DNA of 64,000 nt from CAZOOA01 sp964581355 (GCA_964581355.1 CAZOOA010000007.1:1-64000); one strand, 5' to 3'; shown: positions 34,646 to 43,406, numbered from the stretch's first letter. Notes: a model not told the origin generated them from the letters alone. Numbers and translations are program-made.

Positions 34646-35245
34646 TCAAATGTCCCGCCCTGCTGCCACAGCGAGGTCAATAATTTCCCGGGCTATTTCT
34701 CCAGGCTCTTTCCGGTTGGTGCAAATTTTGAAATCGGCTTTATTATATAGATCTTTCCGTTTTTCCATTAGGGCAACTATTTTTTCCTGGATGCTGCCGC
34801 CCTGGAGAAGAGGGCGGTCACCTTTATCCTTAAGCCGTTTAAAAACCTCTTCAGCACTGGCTTCCAAAAAAAATACAAGTCCCGTTTCCTTTAACGCCGT
34901 TAAATTCCCTGGCCTTAATACCACACCTCCTCCCGTGGAGATAACAGCTGTTCCTGGAGCAAGGCTCTTCAGTTCCTGAATGATCTCAGTTTCCCTGTCC
35001 CGGAAAAAGCCTTCGCCGTATTTTTCAAAGATGGTTGACACTGGCAAGCCAAGTTTTTGTTCAATAAGCTCATCAGTCTCAACAAATTTCATCTCCAACA
35101 ATGCCGCCAGAAAGCTACCAATCGTCGATTTGCCGGCCCCCATAAATCCAATTAAGACAATATTCTGTTCCAGCTTCGATATTTTATCCCCCAGAAAATT
35201 ATTCGGGAGATCATCGTTTGGTTTGTCCATGTTTATCACCGCCAT
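34646..35245 (-). CDS. aroK: Shikimate kinase
   Basis: This enzyme phosphorylates shikimate. The P-loop is GFMGAGKST near residue 33, the shikimate-binding Asp is in VETDELIEQ, and the second nucleotide motif is STGGGVVLRPGN. The GDRPLLQG segment is the lid. The 199-residue length is slightly longer than usual because of an N-terminal extension; an ATG six codons in (MDKPNDD) could be the true start. aroQ follows after 136 bp. Confidence 0.95.
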   Translation of the reverse strand: MAVINMDKPNDDLPNNFLGDKISKLEQNIVLIGFMGAGKSTIGSFLAALLEMKFVETDELIEQKLGLPVSTIFEKYGEGFFRDRETEIIQELKSLAPGTAVISTGGGVVLRPGNLTALKETGLVFFLEASAEEVFKRLKDKGDRPLLQGGSIQEKIVALMEKRKDLYNKADFKICTNRKEPGEIAREIIDLAVAAGRDI

Positions 35246-35263
35246 TACTCAAGAATTCCAGGC

Positions 35264-35734
35264 TTAATGCCAGCTTTCTGGTGGATTCCTGGAAATCCGC
35301 ACCCTTCCAGTCACAGGAGTCATAATGATATAGCGTTTTTCCCCTGTTTTTGATTGCAGGGTTACTGTTCCCCCTCCACTCGGCCTACCCATATAATTGA
35401 AGATAACATCAGGAGGGTTTCCGGAAAAAGAAGTAGTCCCTTTATAGTTAATTCCTTCTGGCAGTCTAACACAACTGACCCCATCACTCAAGCGAAGGGA
35501 ATAACAATCCACATTGACAAAAAAGACCACCCGGCTGAATTGGCCAGAGGAGATGGCATCCTGACGGGCACTTCTTAAATTGCCGGCCAGTTCGTGGGCA
35601 GCAGTTTCAAGGCGCCACCTTTCCAGGGGAGCCGCCGTCACAGCAGCCACGCTGGTTAAAATACCAATCAAAGAGACTACGAGTATAATTTCCAGCAGTG
35701 TAAAGCCCTTGCTCTCTATCGCCTGTTTCAGGAT
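35264..35734 (-). CDS. GspH/FimT-like prepilin with a non-canonical start
   Basis: The protein has a type IV prepilin N-terminus: IESKG, cleavage, then FTLLEIILVVSLIGILTSVA. Upstream of the prepilin motif, back to an in-frame stop, there is no ATG, GTG or TTG. A strong GGAGG lies 9 bp before an ATC at 35732-35734 and 12 bp before a CTG, so translation probably starts at one of these. An annotation from the next internal ATG would lose the processing site. The mature domain resembles GspH/FimT pseudopilins, about 155 residues. It follows a PilX-like gene and precedes aroK. Confidence 0.82.
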   Translation of the reverse strand: MLKQAIESKGFTLLEIILVVSLIGILTSVAAVTAAPLERWRLETAAHELAGNLRSARQDAISSGQFSRVVFFVNVDCYSLRLSDGVSCVRLPEGINYKGTTSFSGNPPDVIFNYMGRPSGGGTVTLQSKTGEKRYIIMTPVTGRVRISRNPPESWH

Positions 35735-35767
35735 CGTTTCTTCCCTCCTGTTATTTGTTTCCTGTAT

Positions 35768-36634
35768 TTAACTGCCTATTTCCGGTCCCCAGAGCTTACT
35801 CCCCGGCACCTTGGGGATTACACGGTATTGGCTCCATTCGCTCATTGAAGCAGTAGGGGTTATTGAAACTTGCTCACAAATAAAATACGTTCCCGGTTCG
35901 ATTAAAACTGAAGAGCATGTGCTGCCTACCGGTCCTAAAAACTGCACCCAAACTCCCTGGGAACCGGCCGGTTGCAAGTACAAACCGGCATCTTCACCGG
36001 AAAGGATAACCGACCCTCTAAATATCAGGGTCTCAGCACGCAACTCCACTAAAGCTCCCTCTACCACAACAGAAGGGTCCCCTTCAAAAAAAATGGATTT
36101 GGCTGAAAAAAGGTAAGGGCTTTCATCTTGCGGAGCAAAAACTGTATTACCGCAGAATGAAGAACGAATAAAAACATCGCTGTCATTTTGCTCCACCGCA
36201 TCGACAGATAATACCCCACTTTCCTGATCAAACCAGCCCAAATCTGCACCACTAAATGCTTGCCCCGGTGTTGGCAGCACCGTTTGAAACTGCAAAAACA
36301 GTCTTTCCCGGGCTTTATGGCCGGTCCCGGAAGAACTTATTTTTACCCAGTTACCGCCACCCATCCCCGATAAATTTTCTACAGATACTTCAATATCACC
36401 CTGTTCTAAAGCAAAAGAAAAGCTTCCCCGATATTCAGGATCTTGCTGCATTATCCCCAGGGCCATATCTATACCTGATACAGCGCAGTAATAAGCGGTG
36501 AGATTGTCTTCCTGGTTTACAGCAATTTGCCAGTCATTGAACACAAAAGTTAACAAAGCACCCCCGAGAAGAAACAAAAGACTTAATAATATGATCACTG
36601 TAACAAGGATTGAGCCGTTTTGCTCTCGAAACAA
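35768..36634 (-). CDS. PilX-like pilus assembly protein
   Basis: This 288-residue protein has an N-terminal hydrophobic segment (ILVTVIILLSLLFLLGGALL, about residues 9-28) followed by a soluble domain rich in Ser and Gly. Its position between a PilW-like and a GspH-like gene fits a PilX-type minor pilin or assembly factor. It lacks a clear GF prepilin motif, so it may be anchored rather than processed. Confidence 0.7.
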   Translation of the reverse strand: MFREQNGSILVTVIILLSLLFLLGGALLTFVFNDWQIAVNQEDNLTAYYCAVSGIDMALGIMQQDPEYRGSFSFALEQGDIEVSVENLSGMGGGNWVKISSSGTGHKARERLFLQFQTVLPTPGQAFSGADLGWFDQESGVLSVDAVEQNDSDVFIRSSFCGNTVFAPQDESPYLFSAKSIFFEGDPSVVVEGALVELRAETLIFRGSVILSGEDAGLYLQPAGSQGVWVQFLGPVGSTCSSVLIEPGTYFICEQVSITPTASMSEWSQYRVIPKVPGSKLWGPEIGS

Positions 36635-36679
36635 TATTGCCCGGGCCAGGAATGTTTCCTCCTTTTTCGATGATTTCAG

Positions 36680-37144
36680 TTACAAATTTTTTAGCTGCAC
36701 AGATGACTGCAGGGAAAAAGTGGCGTTGCCGTCATCTCCCAGAATAAAAAAATACAACACCTGACTTTCTTCACAAAACGAAAAATCCAGTTCTTTAATG
36801 TGATAAGCGATCTTATTTTCCACGAAATTAATCTGAATGACAATTTCATCTCTTTTATGCGTAATCATATACCGTTTATTGTCCCTGGGATTGGAGTAGC
36901 GCACTGTAGACCGGTTGACCTGCTTCAGTCCATCTGCATACCTAATTTCTCGAAAGATCATATCTGCGGCGATTCTAACATTTTGCTGTAAATCAATTTT
37001 CTGGTTTCCTTTTTCAAAAGCTCGCAAGCCAAAGGAGTAAATTGAAAATACTGTCATAAGAACCATGCCCATCAATGTCGCTGCAACCAGCAGTTCTATA
37101 AGGGTGAATCCATGCTCCGCTTTATAGTTGCCGTAAACATGCAT
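36680..37144 (-). CDS. PilW-like prepilin
   Basis: This 154-residue prepilin has a short leader ending HG, cleavage, then FTLIELLVAATLMGMVLMTV with Glu at position 5 of the mature form. The rest includes QQNVRIAADMIFREIRYAD, as in PilW/ComGF-type minor pilins. It overlaps the stop of the PilV-like gene by one base. Confidence 0.85.
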   Translation of the reverse strand: MHVYGNYKAEHGFTLIELLVAATLMGMVLMTVFSIYSFGLRAFEKGNQKIDLQQNVRIAADMIFREIRYADGLKQVNRSTVRYSNPRDNKRYMITHKRDEIVIQINFVENKIAYHIKELDFSFCEESQVLYFFILGDDGNATFSLQSSVQLKNL

Positions 37145-37602
37145 TATCGTTTGCCCCTCAAGTAAGAAGTAAGCACTGCCGATCCCTGGCCAGCACCAGT
37201 GTAAACTGTCTCTACAGTTATTTTAAATGTTGGGATGGAATAGCCCGCAGCCTGCACTTCGACACATTCAATTTGAAAAGAACGCTCCATCTGCTCAAAG
37301 CCCGGCACTTTTTCTTTGCAAGACTGCACCGTTCCACCAGGACAGGAAAAGTTTTGATCAATATGCTTTGCTTCATCCAGGATCTGCTCATAAGTCATCG
37401 CTGAAAACTGTTCCATTTTTTCCTGGGTCAGGCCTAGGGCCTGGCTTTTCTGGCCTGCATTGATGCCGAAAGTAAAACTGTTCCCCAGTAAAGACAACAA
37501 GGAAACCCCCAATACACCTAAAACTGCCATTGCCAGAACAACTTCAACCAGAGAAAACCCCTGCTGTCCACCAGGAAATTTCAAAAAATATTTTTTGCTC
37601 AT
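37144..37602 (-). CDS. PilV-like prepilin
   Basis: This 152-residue prepilin has a leader ending QQG, cleavage, then FSLVEVVLAMAVLGVLGVSL. The soluble part has ALGLTQEKMEQFSAMTYEQ, typical of PilV/type II secretion GspI-like minor pilins. It has two Cys (near residues 71 and 77) that may form a disulfide. It lies after pilC, separated by a 90-bp gap that carries a repeat fragment. Confidence 0.85.
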   Translation of the reverse strand: MSKKYFLKFPGGQQGFSLVEVVLAMAVLGVLGVSLLSLLGNSFTFGINAGQKSQALGLTQEKMEQFSAMTYEQILDEAKHIDQNFSCPGGTVQSCKEKVPGFEQMERSFQIECVEVQAAGYSIPTFKITVETVYTGAGQGSAVLTSYLRGKR

Positions 37603-37630
37603 TTTTGAACCTCGCCAGGCAAAAATAGTA

Positions 37631-37668
37631 TGAAAAACCGAGTCTTGGCGCTGTCGTCCGGGCGACCA
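37631..37668 (+). repeat. Inverted fragment of the structured element 3' end
   Basis: These 38 bp match the reverse complement of the copy B 3' end (39395-39432) with only five mismatches and no gaps. It lies in the pilC/PilV-like gap in inverted orientation, so pilC is flanked by inverted copies of this sequence. Confidence 0.8.
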
Positions 37669-37692
37669 ACCTGCATAAATAACTGCCAGGGT

Positions 37693-38835
37693 TTAATAAA
37701 GAGTAAATAACTGCAGCATGGGGAGAAAAATGGCCATCACCACGCTCCCCACTATTAAGGCCATAAAAAGGACAAATGCAGGTTCCAGGATGGAGCCCAA
37801 ACGCGCCAGGAAGTAATCCAGTTCCTGTTCATAAAAAGCAGCACTACGTTCAAACATCTTATCCAGGGTGCCAGTCTGTTCTCCTGTATTCACCAGGCCA
37901 AGGGCCATGGGAGGAAAAAATCCCGTCCTTTTTAGGGCCTCTGTCACAGTAAGACCTTGGATGATATTCAACCTGGCCTCCTGGATCCGGTCCTCAAATA
38001 CTATGCTTCCCGTCACCTTGCCAGCAAGTTCCAGGGACAGGATGATATCAATTCCACTTCCCAGCATGGTACTCAAGGTGCGGCAAAACCTGGCCACCAA
38101 AAGTTTGCGCACAAAAGTCTTATATATAGGGATTAACAGGGAGACTCGATCTTTGACCTGGAGACCCTTCTCCGTTTTTATTAGCCTGGAAAACAGGATG
38201 AATAAAAAAAACAAGCTGCCAATAATTAGAAGCCCGTAGTTATTCAATGCATTACCGCCAGAAAGAATTATCCTGGTAATCAACGGTAATTCAGCCCCCA
38301 AGCTTTGAAAAACACCTTGAAAAGTAGGGATAACAAACATAAACAAGAAAAAGACCACCAGGAACAAAACAACGGCAATAAACTTGGGATAAGCTGTTGC
38401 CGAGCGAACTTTTTGCTCCAATTCATCTTGCTTTTCAAAATGATGGGTCAACCGCTGTAATGCAATATCCAGGCGGCCGCTGTTTTCACCGGCATTGATC
38501 ATGCTAACCAGAATTGGGGGAAAAGAACTGCCCTGGATGCTAAACGATTGTGTGAGTGAAAAGCCTTTTTCAACCTGGATAGCAACATTTTCTAACTGTT
38601 GTTTAAGCCTTAGATTGTCAGCCTCATGGGCTAAAACCCGCAAGCTCCCAATTACTGGCAATCCCGCCTCCATCATGGCGGCAAATTTTGCCGTTAAAGC
38701 CATTAATTCACTCGACTTAAAAGAAGGCCGTAAAAAAGAAAAAGATACCGGTATATTTAAAGTGTTTTTTAAATACTCTACATACCGGACTTTCCATTGA
38801 CTAACATTTTGCTCATTTTCCGGAAATTCAGCCAC
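37693..38835 (-). CDS. pilC: Type IV pilus/type II secretion inner membrane protein PilC
   Basis: This 380-residue GspF/PilC platform protein carries two copies of the T2SSF domain, roughly residues 45-165 and 250-370. Key segments are ELMALTAKFAAMMEAGLPV, GENSGRLDIALQRL, and the matching second repeat (FCRTLSTMLGSGIDI, NTGEQTGTLDKMFE). Three membrane helices are visible. The start is GTG at 38835 preceded by AAGGGG. It is separated from pilB by a repeat island. Confidence 0.94.
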   Translation of the reverse strand: MAEFPENEQNVSQWKVRYVEYLKNTLNIPVSFSFLRPSFKSSELMALTAKFAAMMEAGLPVIGSLRVLAHEADNLRLKQQLENVAIQVEKGFSLTQSFSIQGSSFPPILVSMINAGENSGRLDIALQRLTHHFEKQDELEQKVRSATAYPKFIAVVLFLVVFFLFMFVIPTFQGVFQSLGAELPLITRIILSGGNALNNYGLLIIGSLFFLFILFSRLIKTEKGLQVKDRVSLLIPIYKTFVRKLLVARFCRTLSTMLGSGIDIILSLELAGKVTGSIVFEDRIQEARLNIIQGLTVTEALKRTGFFPPMALGLVNTGEQTGTLDKMFERSAAFYEQELDYFLARLGSILEPAFVLFMALIVGSVVMAIFLPMLQLFTLY

Positions 38836-39085
38836 TGTAGCACCCCTTGAACATTAAAGAAAGTATTAATTACCTGTAATCATTAAAAATAGCTTGTACT
38901 TATATTAGTATCTTGTAGGAAAATGAATGATTTGTATCTAACTATTTTCCACCTCCATAACCTGAATTACCTCCAAGCATCGCTTGAATATAGATTAACA
39001 TTATATTCTCCATATTGTATAATATTTCCTTCCTGAAAACACATTTTTTTGCACCGCACCCCTTGGACCCGGGGAGAAGGCATCG

Positions 39086-39432
39086 TCTGGACGACAGTAC
39101 CTATACACGGTTTTTCATCCTAACCGCCACAGCCCATCCAGGCCACAACAGGGGATGAAAAACCTTGCTTGCGTCCGAAGTTCTGGTTTTCATCTCCCCG
39201 CCTCCCAACCGGGGAGATGGCGCATTCATCCGGCGACGTTGGTCTCTGTGGCCAAAGACGCTTGGTGACCGAAGGTTTTCGGGCGGTCCGGCCGACAGGA
39301 CATCGGCCGCCGGGAGCAACCCGGATGGGAGTTAAACCGGGGAGGCCGCCCGAGGACCCCGAGGGAACCTTAGTTTCTTCCACAGAGTTACCCAGTCGTC
39401 CGGATGACAGCGCCAAGACACGGTTTTCCATT
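39086..39432 (+). ncRNA. Structured repeat element, copy B, with a 3'-end remnant
   Basis: This region fills the 600-bp pilC-pilB gap. The 173-nt block 39122-39294 matches copy A at 25906-26078 with no gaps. A 36-nt fragment matching the element 3' end (39397-39432) also sits at 39086-39121 in the same orientation, suggesting a truncated copy just before it. Within the block, GGATGAAAAACC near 39155-39166 is the exact inverse of GGTTTTTCATCC near 39110-39121. The last copy ends directly at the pilB stop. No ORF here is convincing; the AT-rich stretch 38836-39085 holds no recognisable gene and may contain the pilC promoter. Confidence 0.65.
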
Positions 39433-40713
39433 CTATAAGGTGGAATAAGCCACCCTTACTACTTCATCCAAAGTGGTGAGGCCCATTTTGCATTTTTCAA
39501 TACCATCATGAATTAAAGGCGTCATTCCTTGGGAGATTGCTTTCGCTTTAAGCTCAGTGGTGTTTACTGCATTTTTGATCAGGTTTCGAAGCTCAGTGTC
39601 AACGGCCATAACTTCATGGATGGCAGTTCGGCCTTTAAAACCTGTACCACTGCAGTTTTCACATCCGGATCCTCGATAAAGGCAGTCTGGCTTTTGTTCA
39701 AAATGGAGTTTGCTTAATAGATTATACTCATCTTTTGTCGGAGAATAGGCCTGGCGGCAATGGGGGCAGATGATTCTTACCAGGCGCTGGGAGATAATTC
39801 CTACTAAAGATGATGTCAATAAAAATGACTGGACACCCATATCCAGCAGGCGGGTTATTGACCTGGCAGCGTCACCTGTATGCAGAGTCGAAAAAACCAT
39901 TTGACCGGTTAACCCGGCCCGGGTGACAATCTCTGCTGTCTCGCTGTCCCGGATCTCTCCGACCATGATAATATCTGGATCTTGCCTTAATACAGTTCGC
40001 AGTGTACTGGCAAAAGTCAACCCAATTTTTGTGTTTACCTGCACCTGGTTGATTCCCTCCAGGCGATACTCCACTGGATTTTCCACTGAAACGATATTTT
40101 TTTCCCGTTTATTCAGGTACTGCAGGGTGGAATATAGTGTAGTTGTTTTTCCGCACCCGGTTGGCCCGGCAACGAGGATCATGCCATGCGAACTATCCAA
40201 AAAATGATAATACCGCTGCAAATTCATTGGGCTAAAACCCAACTCTTCAATGGGACGGATAACTTTCTCGGGGCTCAACAAACGTAGTACAATTTTTTCG
40301 CCATGGATGATCGGAAGGGTGGAGGCACGAATATGGATCATGTTTCCTTCAATTTCCAGGTACATGCTGCCATCTTGGGGCAGTCTTCTTTCTGCTATAT
40401 CCATACCTGCCAGCAATTTCACCCGGGAAATGATCTGGGACATAATCTCTTGGGGAAATGGGGGATAATCCCTTAAGGCACCGTCAATGCGCAAACGCAC
40501 TAAAAGATTGTTTTCCCGGGGTTCCAAATGTATATCACTGGCGTCTTTTTTTACACCGTCATAAATCAAGGCATTGACAGATTGAATGGCTGACTCTTCA
40601 AAACTGTTGCTTAGCCTGTCGTAAGGTGAATCTACATTTACAGCCTCATTCCTGGTCTCCTCTAGTTCAAAGACAGTTGTTGTATTGTTTTTTTTGCGTT
40701 TCAATAGATGCAT
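39433..40713 (-). CDS. pilB: Type IV pilus assembly ATPase PilB (short form)
   Basis: This hexameric GspE/PilB ATPase drives pilus extension. Walker A is GPTGCGKTT (about residue 184), Asp box and Walker B lie in RTVLRQDPDIIMVGEIRD, and the His box is FSTLHTGD. A tetracysteine zinc motif uses CPHC and CENC near residue 340. At 426 residues it lacks the N-terminal MshEN domain of full-length PilB, as in ComGA-like forms. It is the first pil gene. No pilT, pilD or pilMNO is present in the window, so retraction and processing must be encoded elsewhere. Confidence 0.93.
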   Translation of the reverse strand: MHLLKRKKNNTTTVFELEETRNEAVNVDSPYDRLSNSFEESAIQSVNALIYDGVKKDASDIHLEPRENNLLVRLRIDGALRDYPPFPQEIMSQIISRVKLLAGMDIAERRLPQDGSMYLEIEGNMIHIRASTLPIIHGEKIVLRLLSPEKVIRPIEELGFSPMNLQRYYHFLDSSHGMILVAGPTGCGKTTTLYSTLQYLNKREKNIVSVENPVEYRLEGINQVQVNTKIGLTFASTLRTVLRQDPDIIMVGEIRDSETAEIVTRAGLTGQMVFSTLHTGDAARSITRLLDMGVQSFLLTSSLVGIISQRLVRIICPHCRQAYSPTKDEYNLLSKLHFEQKPDCLYRGSGCENCSGTGFKGRTAIHEVMAVDTELRNLIKNAVNTTELKAKAISQGMTPLIHDGIEKCKMGLTTLDEVVRVAYSTL

Positions 40714-40766
40714 ACTCCTATGTAAAATTATTTTAATAACGATGTATGGTTTGATTCCAAATACAC

Positions 40767-41624
40767 TTAATCCAAATTATTTTTAAGAGCTTTTTTCATG
40801 GCAAAGACAGGAGCATCTTGACTTGTAAATAGTTCAAAAGCTTTCACTCCCTGACCCAGGAGCATATCAAGGCCATTAATGCCTACTGCGCCACTTTCCC
40901 GGGCCCAGTCCATAAAAGGGGTAATCATTGGATTATAACGCAAATCTATGGCATGACAGCCAGGCAGTAAATTTTGTTTCGGAAGATAGTCTAACTCATA
41001 AGGGTCACTACTTAAGGCATTAATAATCATGGTTGAATGATGAAAGTGTGTTCTAAGCACCTCCTTTTCCAGGGGAATAGCCAGGGCCTGTCCCCAGGAC
41101 AAATAATTCAGTTCTACCAGCTGCTCAATTAGTTTTTCTGCCTTTTGAACAGTCCTGTTAGCAATTACCAGGCGTTCCAGTCGAAATCCGGCCAAAGACA
41201 ATGCTGCTGCCTTGGCAGCTCCACCTGCACCTAAAAGAACAACATGTTCCTTTTCGTGCTTTTTTTGCACGTTGTTTTGTACAAGAAAAGAAAACCCCGC
41301 CACATCAGTGTTGTAACCTAACAGCCTATTATTTTCATTACGGATTGTATTAACCGCACCGAGCAAAGCTGCCTCCTCGGACAATTCATACAACAAAGAA
41401 ATAATATTTTCTTTATGTGGAGCGGTGACATTTACCCCTGATATTCCCAGGGACAGGATTGCCTGGACTGCAGAAGTAAGCTTTTCGGGTGCAACTTTAA
41501 AAGGGAGGTAGCAACCGTTAAAACCTATAGCCTGAAAGCCGGCGTTTTGCATTGCAGGGGATAAGGAATGCACAACCGGATCTCCGAAAAGGCCAAAAAC
41601 TCTCGTCCTTCCATCCAATTTCAA
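40767..41624 (-). CDS. aroE: Shikimate dehydrogenase
   Basis: AroE reduces 3-dehydroshikimate with NADPH. The 285-residue protein has the substrate motif GDPVVHSLSPAMQNAGF at the start, the catalytic Lys in GVNVTAPHK (residue about 70), the Rossmann motif LLGAGGAAKAA and NRT (NADP selectivity). LLGQGVKAFELFT is the C-terminal family mark. It lies between yqeG and pilB. Confidence 0.96.
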   Translation of the reverse strand: MKLDGRTRVFGLFGDPVVHSLSPAMQNAGFQAIGFNGCYLPFKVAPEKLTSAVQAILSLGISGVNVTAPHKENIISLLYELSEEAALLGAVNTIRNENNRLLGYNTDVAGFSFLVQNNVQKKHEKEHVVLLGAGGAAKAAALSLAGFRLERLVIANRTVQKAEKLIEQLVELNYLSWGQALAIPLEKEVLRTHFHHSTMIINALSSDPYELDYLPKQNLLPGCHAIDLRYNPMITPFMDWARESGAVGINGLDMLLGQGVKAFELFTSQDAPVFAMKKALKNNLD

Positions 41625-41672
41625 ATAAATTTCCCCTTTCTTCCAGGCTTCAGAGTTTAACCTTTTGCCAGG

Positions 41673-42179
41673 TCATTTTATATGCCCTTTTTTGCGCAGT
41701 CCAAAAAGGACAGCTTTTTCCACTTGGCGGACACAACGGGTCCCGATAAACTCTCTTTTCGTCAATGGCGTTACCAGGATGGTTTGCAAACCCAGCCTGT
41801 TGCCCCCCAGCACATCTGTAAAGACTTGGTCGCCAACCACAACGGCCTCTGAAGGCTCAAGTTCCATAATCTCCAAAGCTTTTCTGAAAGCTTTGCGTCT
41901 TGGTTTAACAGCTTTCCAGACAGCAGGTACATCAAACTGCTCTGAGATTCCTTCTCCTCGTTTTAAATTGTTATTGGAAACAATGCAAACCTTAAAACCT
42001 TCCTGCTTGGCCTCACTTATCCACTCAAAGACCTCGGGCAAGACAGTATGATCATTCCAGGGCACCAAGGTATTATCCAGATCAGTAATAATGCCTTTGA
42101 TCCCTTGGGTCTTTAATGCTTTTAAGTTAATTTGGTGAATATCTTCAACCACTTGTGTGGGACATAAAATTGTCCACAT
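41673..42179 (-). CDS. yqeG: YqeG family HAD phosphatase
   Basis: This 168-residue HAD-family phosphatase has the catalytic DLDNTLVPW (about 37), the Thr/Ser motif VSNNN, and the acidic VVGDQVFTDVLGGNRLG. The family YqeG/GEP4 dephosphorylates phosphatidylglycerophosphate in some organisms, but the bacterial substrate is not established. In Bacillus yqeG precedes yqeH-aroE; here it directly precedes aroE. Confidence 0.93.
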   Translation of the reverse strand: MWTILCPTQVVEDIHQINLKALKTQGIKGIITDLDNTLVPWNDHTVLPEVFEWISEAKQEGFKVCIVSNNNLKRGEGISEQFDVPAVWKAVKPRRKAFRKALEIMELEPSEAVVVGDQVFTDVLGGNRLGLQTILVTPLTKREFIGTRCVRQVEKAVLFGLRKKGHIK

Positions 42180-42261
42180 ACGAAACCTCCTTAATGATCC
42201 AGGAATAATATAACACAGCAGGGAATAATAGTTCCAAAATTATGTTACACATCTCAATTTC

Positions 42262-43041
42262 TTATTCCACAGCTGTATAAACAAACTGCTGAATAGAGCC
42301 GAAGTAAATTTCCATCCCTATCAGCATTAAATTATTATGATCCCCTCCAGGAACAATAACAATTTTTTTATTTGCAGACCCCAGGTGCTGATATAATTCT
42401 TCCGCCTGCCAAAGGGGTACCAGGTTATCTAAACCACCATGGATAATTAATGCAGGAACCTGGATGCTCTCTGCTTTTTCTATGCACTCTTTTTCCAAAT
42501 CCATTAAATCAACATCTACAAAAGGGAGACCCAGGTGATCAATAATTTTTGTTACACATGTAAAGCCGCTTTCTATGATCATACCTTCAAAGGAATCAGG
42601 GTACCTGCTGCATAACTCCAGGACAGAAACACTGCCCAGGGAGCGCCCCATCAGCCATATTTCCTTTTGAAAACCTTGGTCAATAATCTTTTGCTCAATG
42701 GCTCTAAAAAGCGTATGGGCATCTTCAACCAGGTTTGCGAAAGTAGGGATTCCATCACTGGCTCCATAACCACGGTAGTCCGCAACCACAAGGTTTATTC
42801 CCCTGCGGTGATAAAAAGGCGCAATTTCATCATAGTCACTTACTACTTCCCCATTTCCATGGAACAATAAAATCCAGGGCCAGGCTTGGTTGCCGATATG
42901 AAAACGGCAGGCTATGGAAACATCTTCATCAACGGTTACAAAAAAATCGAAAGCGTTTTCCGGCGGTTGTTTAACATGTTCACGGGGATAAAACATGTAT
43001 TTGATTAGCGATGGCTGGTCCACCAGATGATAACGTGACAC
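42262..43041 (-). CDS. Alpha/beta hydrolase
   Basis: This alpha/beta hydrolase has the oxyanion HGNGE, the nucleophile elbow GRSLGS (Ser near residue 130), an acidic residue in IHGGLDNLVP and the catalytic His in GGDHNN. The GTG at 43041 was chosen because GGAGG-like sequence lies just upstream and the preceding in-frame sequence does not resemble the family. This gives about 259 residues. The substrate is unknown. A hairpin terminator lies 137 bp upstream of it. Confidence 0.85.
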   Translation of the reverse strand: MSRYHLVDQPSLIKYMFYPREHVKQPPENAFDFFVTVDEDVSIACRFHIGNQAWPWILLFHGNGEVVSDYDEIAPFYHRRGINLVVADYRGYGASDGIPTFANLVEDAHTLFRAIEQKIIDQGFQKEIWLMGRSLGSVSVLELCSRYPDSFEGMIIESGFTCVTKIIDHLGLPFVDVDLMDLEKECIEKAESIQVPALIIHGGLDNLVPLWQAEELYQHLGSANKKIVIVPGGDHNNLMLIGMEIYFGSIQQFVYTAVE

Positions 43042-43177
43042 TTTTTTTCTCCTTCCTTTTAGCGACAAAAACACATTTATATTTTCTTTACACAATCGTA
43101 TACTCCATATTATAGCAAAAAAAGCAAAACTGCAAATGCTGTGGACTCGATTTGTGCGCTTTCCCGGGCAATAATTA

Positions 43178-43204
43178 AATAAACCCGCCACAGGCGGGTT
43201 TATT
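43178..43204. terminator. Hairpin terminator after the small Cys-rich gene
   Basis: A perfect 12-bp stem (43178-43189 and 43193-43204) with a 3-nt loop is followed by T-rich sequence on the minus strand. It overlaps the last bases before the small Cys-rich gene's stop, ending that transcript ahead of the hydrolase gene. Confidence 0.8.
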
Positions 43205-43205
43205 A

Positions 43206-43406
43206 TCACTGCTCCTGTTGTATGAAAAGGGAGCATGAAGTGCAGTCTTCGGGAGCCAAGGAATCGTTTAACCTGCAGCTTACACAAGAACGGCTTTTAA
43301 ACTCTTGGACGCCAGAACTATCAAGAGGGGGTTCCCAACTGCTACACCCCGAACTATCAGTACAGCGGGGGCACAGGCAGGTATCACCCGAACGGAAAAC
43401 ATGCAA
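43206..43406 (-). CDS. Small Cys-rich protein (candidate)
   Basis: This 66-residue candidate starts at a TTG (43406) with GGGAGG nine bases upstream, and it ends directly at a terminator hairpin. It has nine Cys arranged as CLCPRC, CVSC and CTSC pairs. The pattern suggests a small metal-binding (zinc-ribbon-like) protein. No family was recognised. It lies alone between sigK and the hydrolase. Evidence for a real gene is the ribosome site, the terminator and the Cys spacing. Confidence 0.55.
   Translation of the reverse strand: MHVFRSGDTCLCPRCTDSSGCSSWEPPLDSSGVQEFKSRSCVSCRLNDSLAPEDCTSCSLFIQQEQ

Noticed and set aside
39101..39438. ORFs of 72-103 residues over copy B
   Set aside because: They overlap a non-coding repeat, lack ribosome sites and include the repeated 3'-end sequences.
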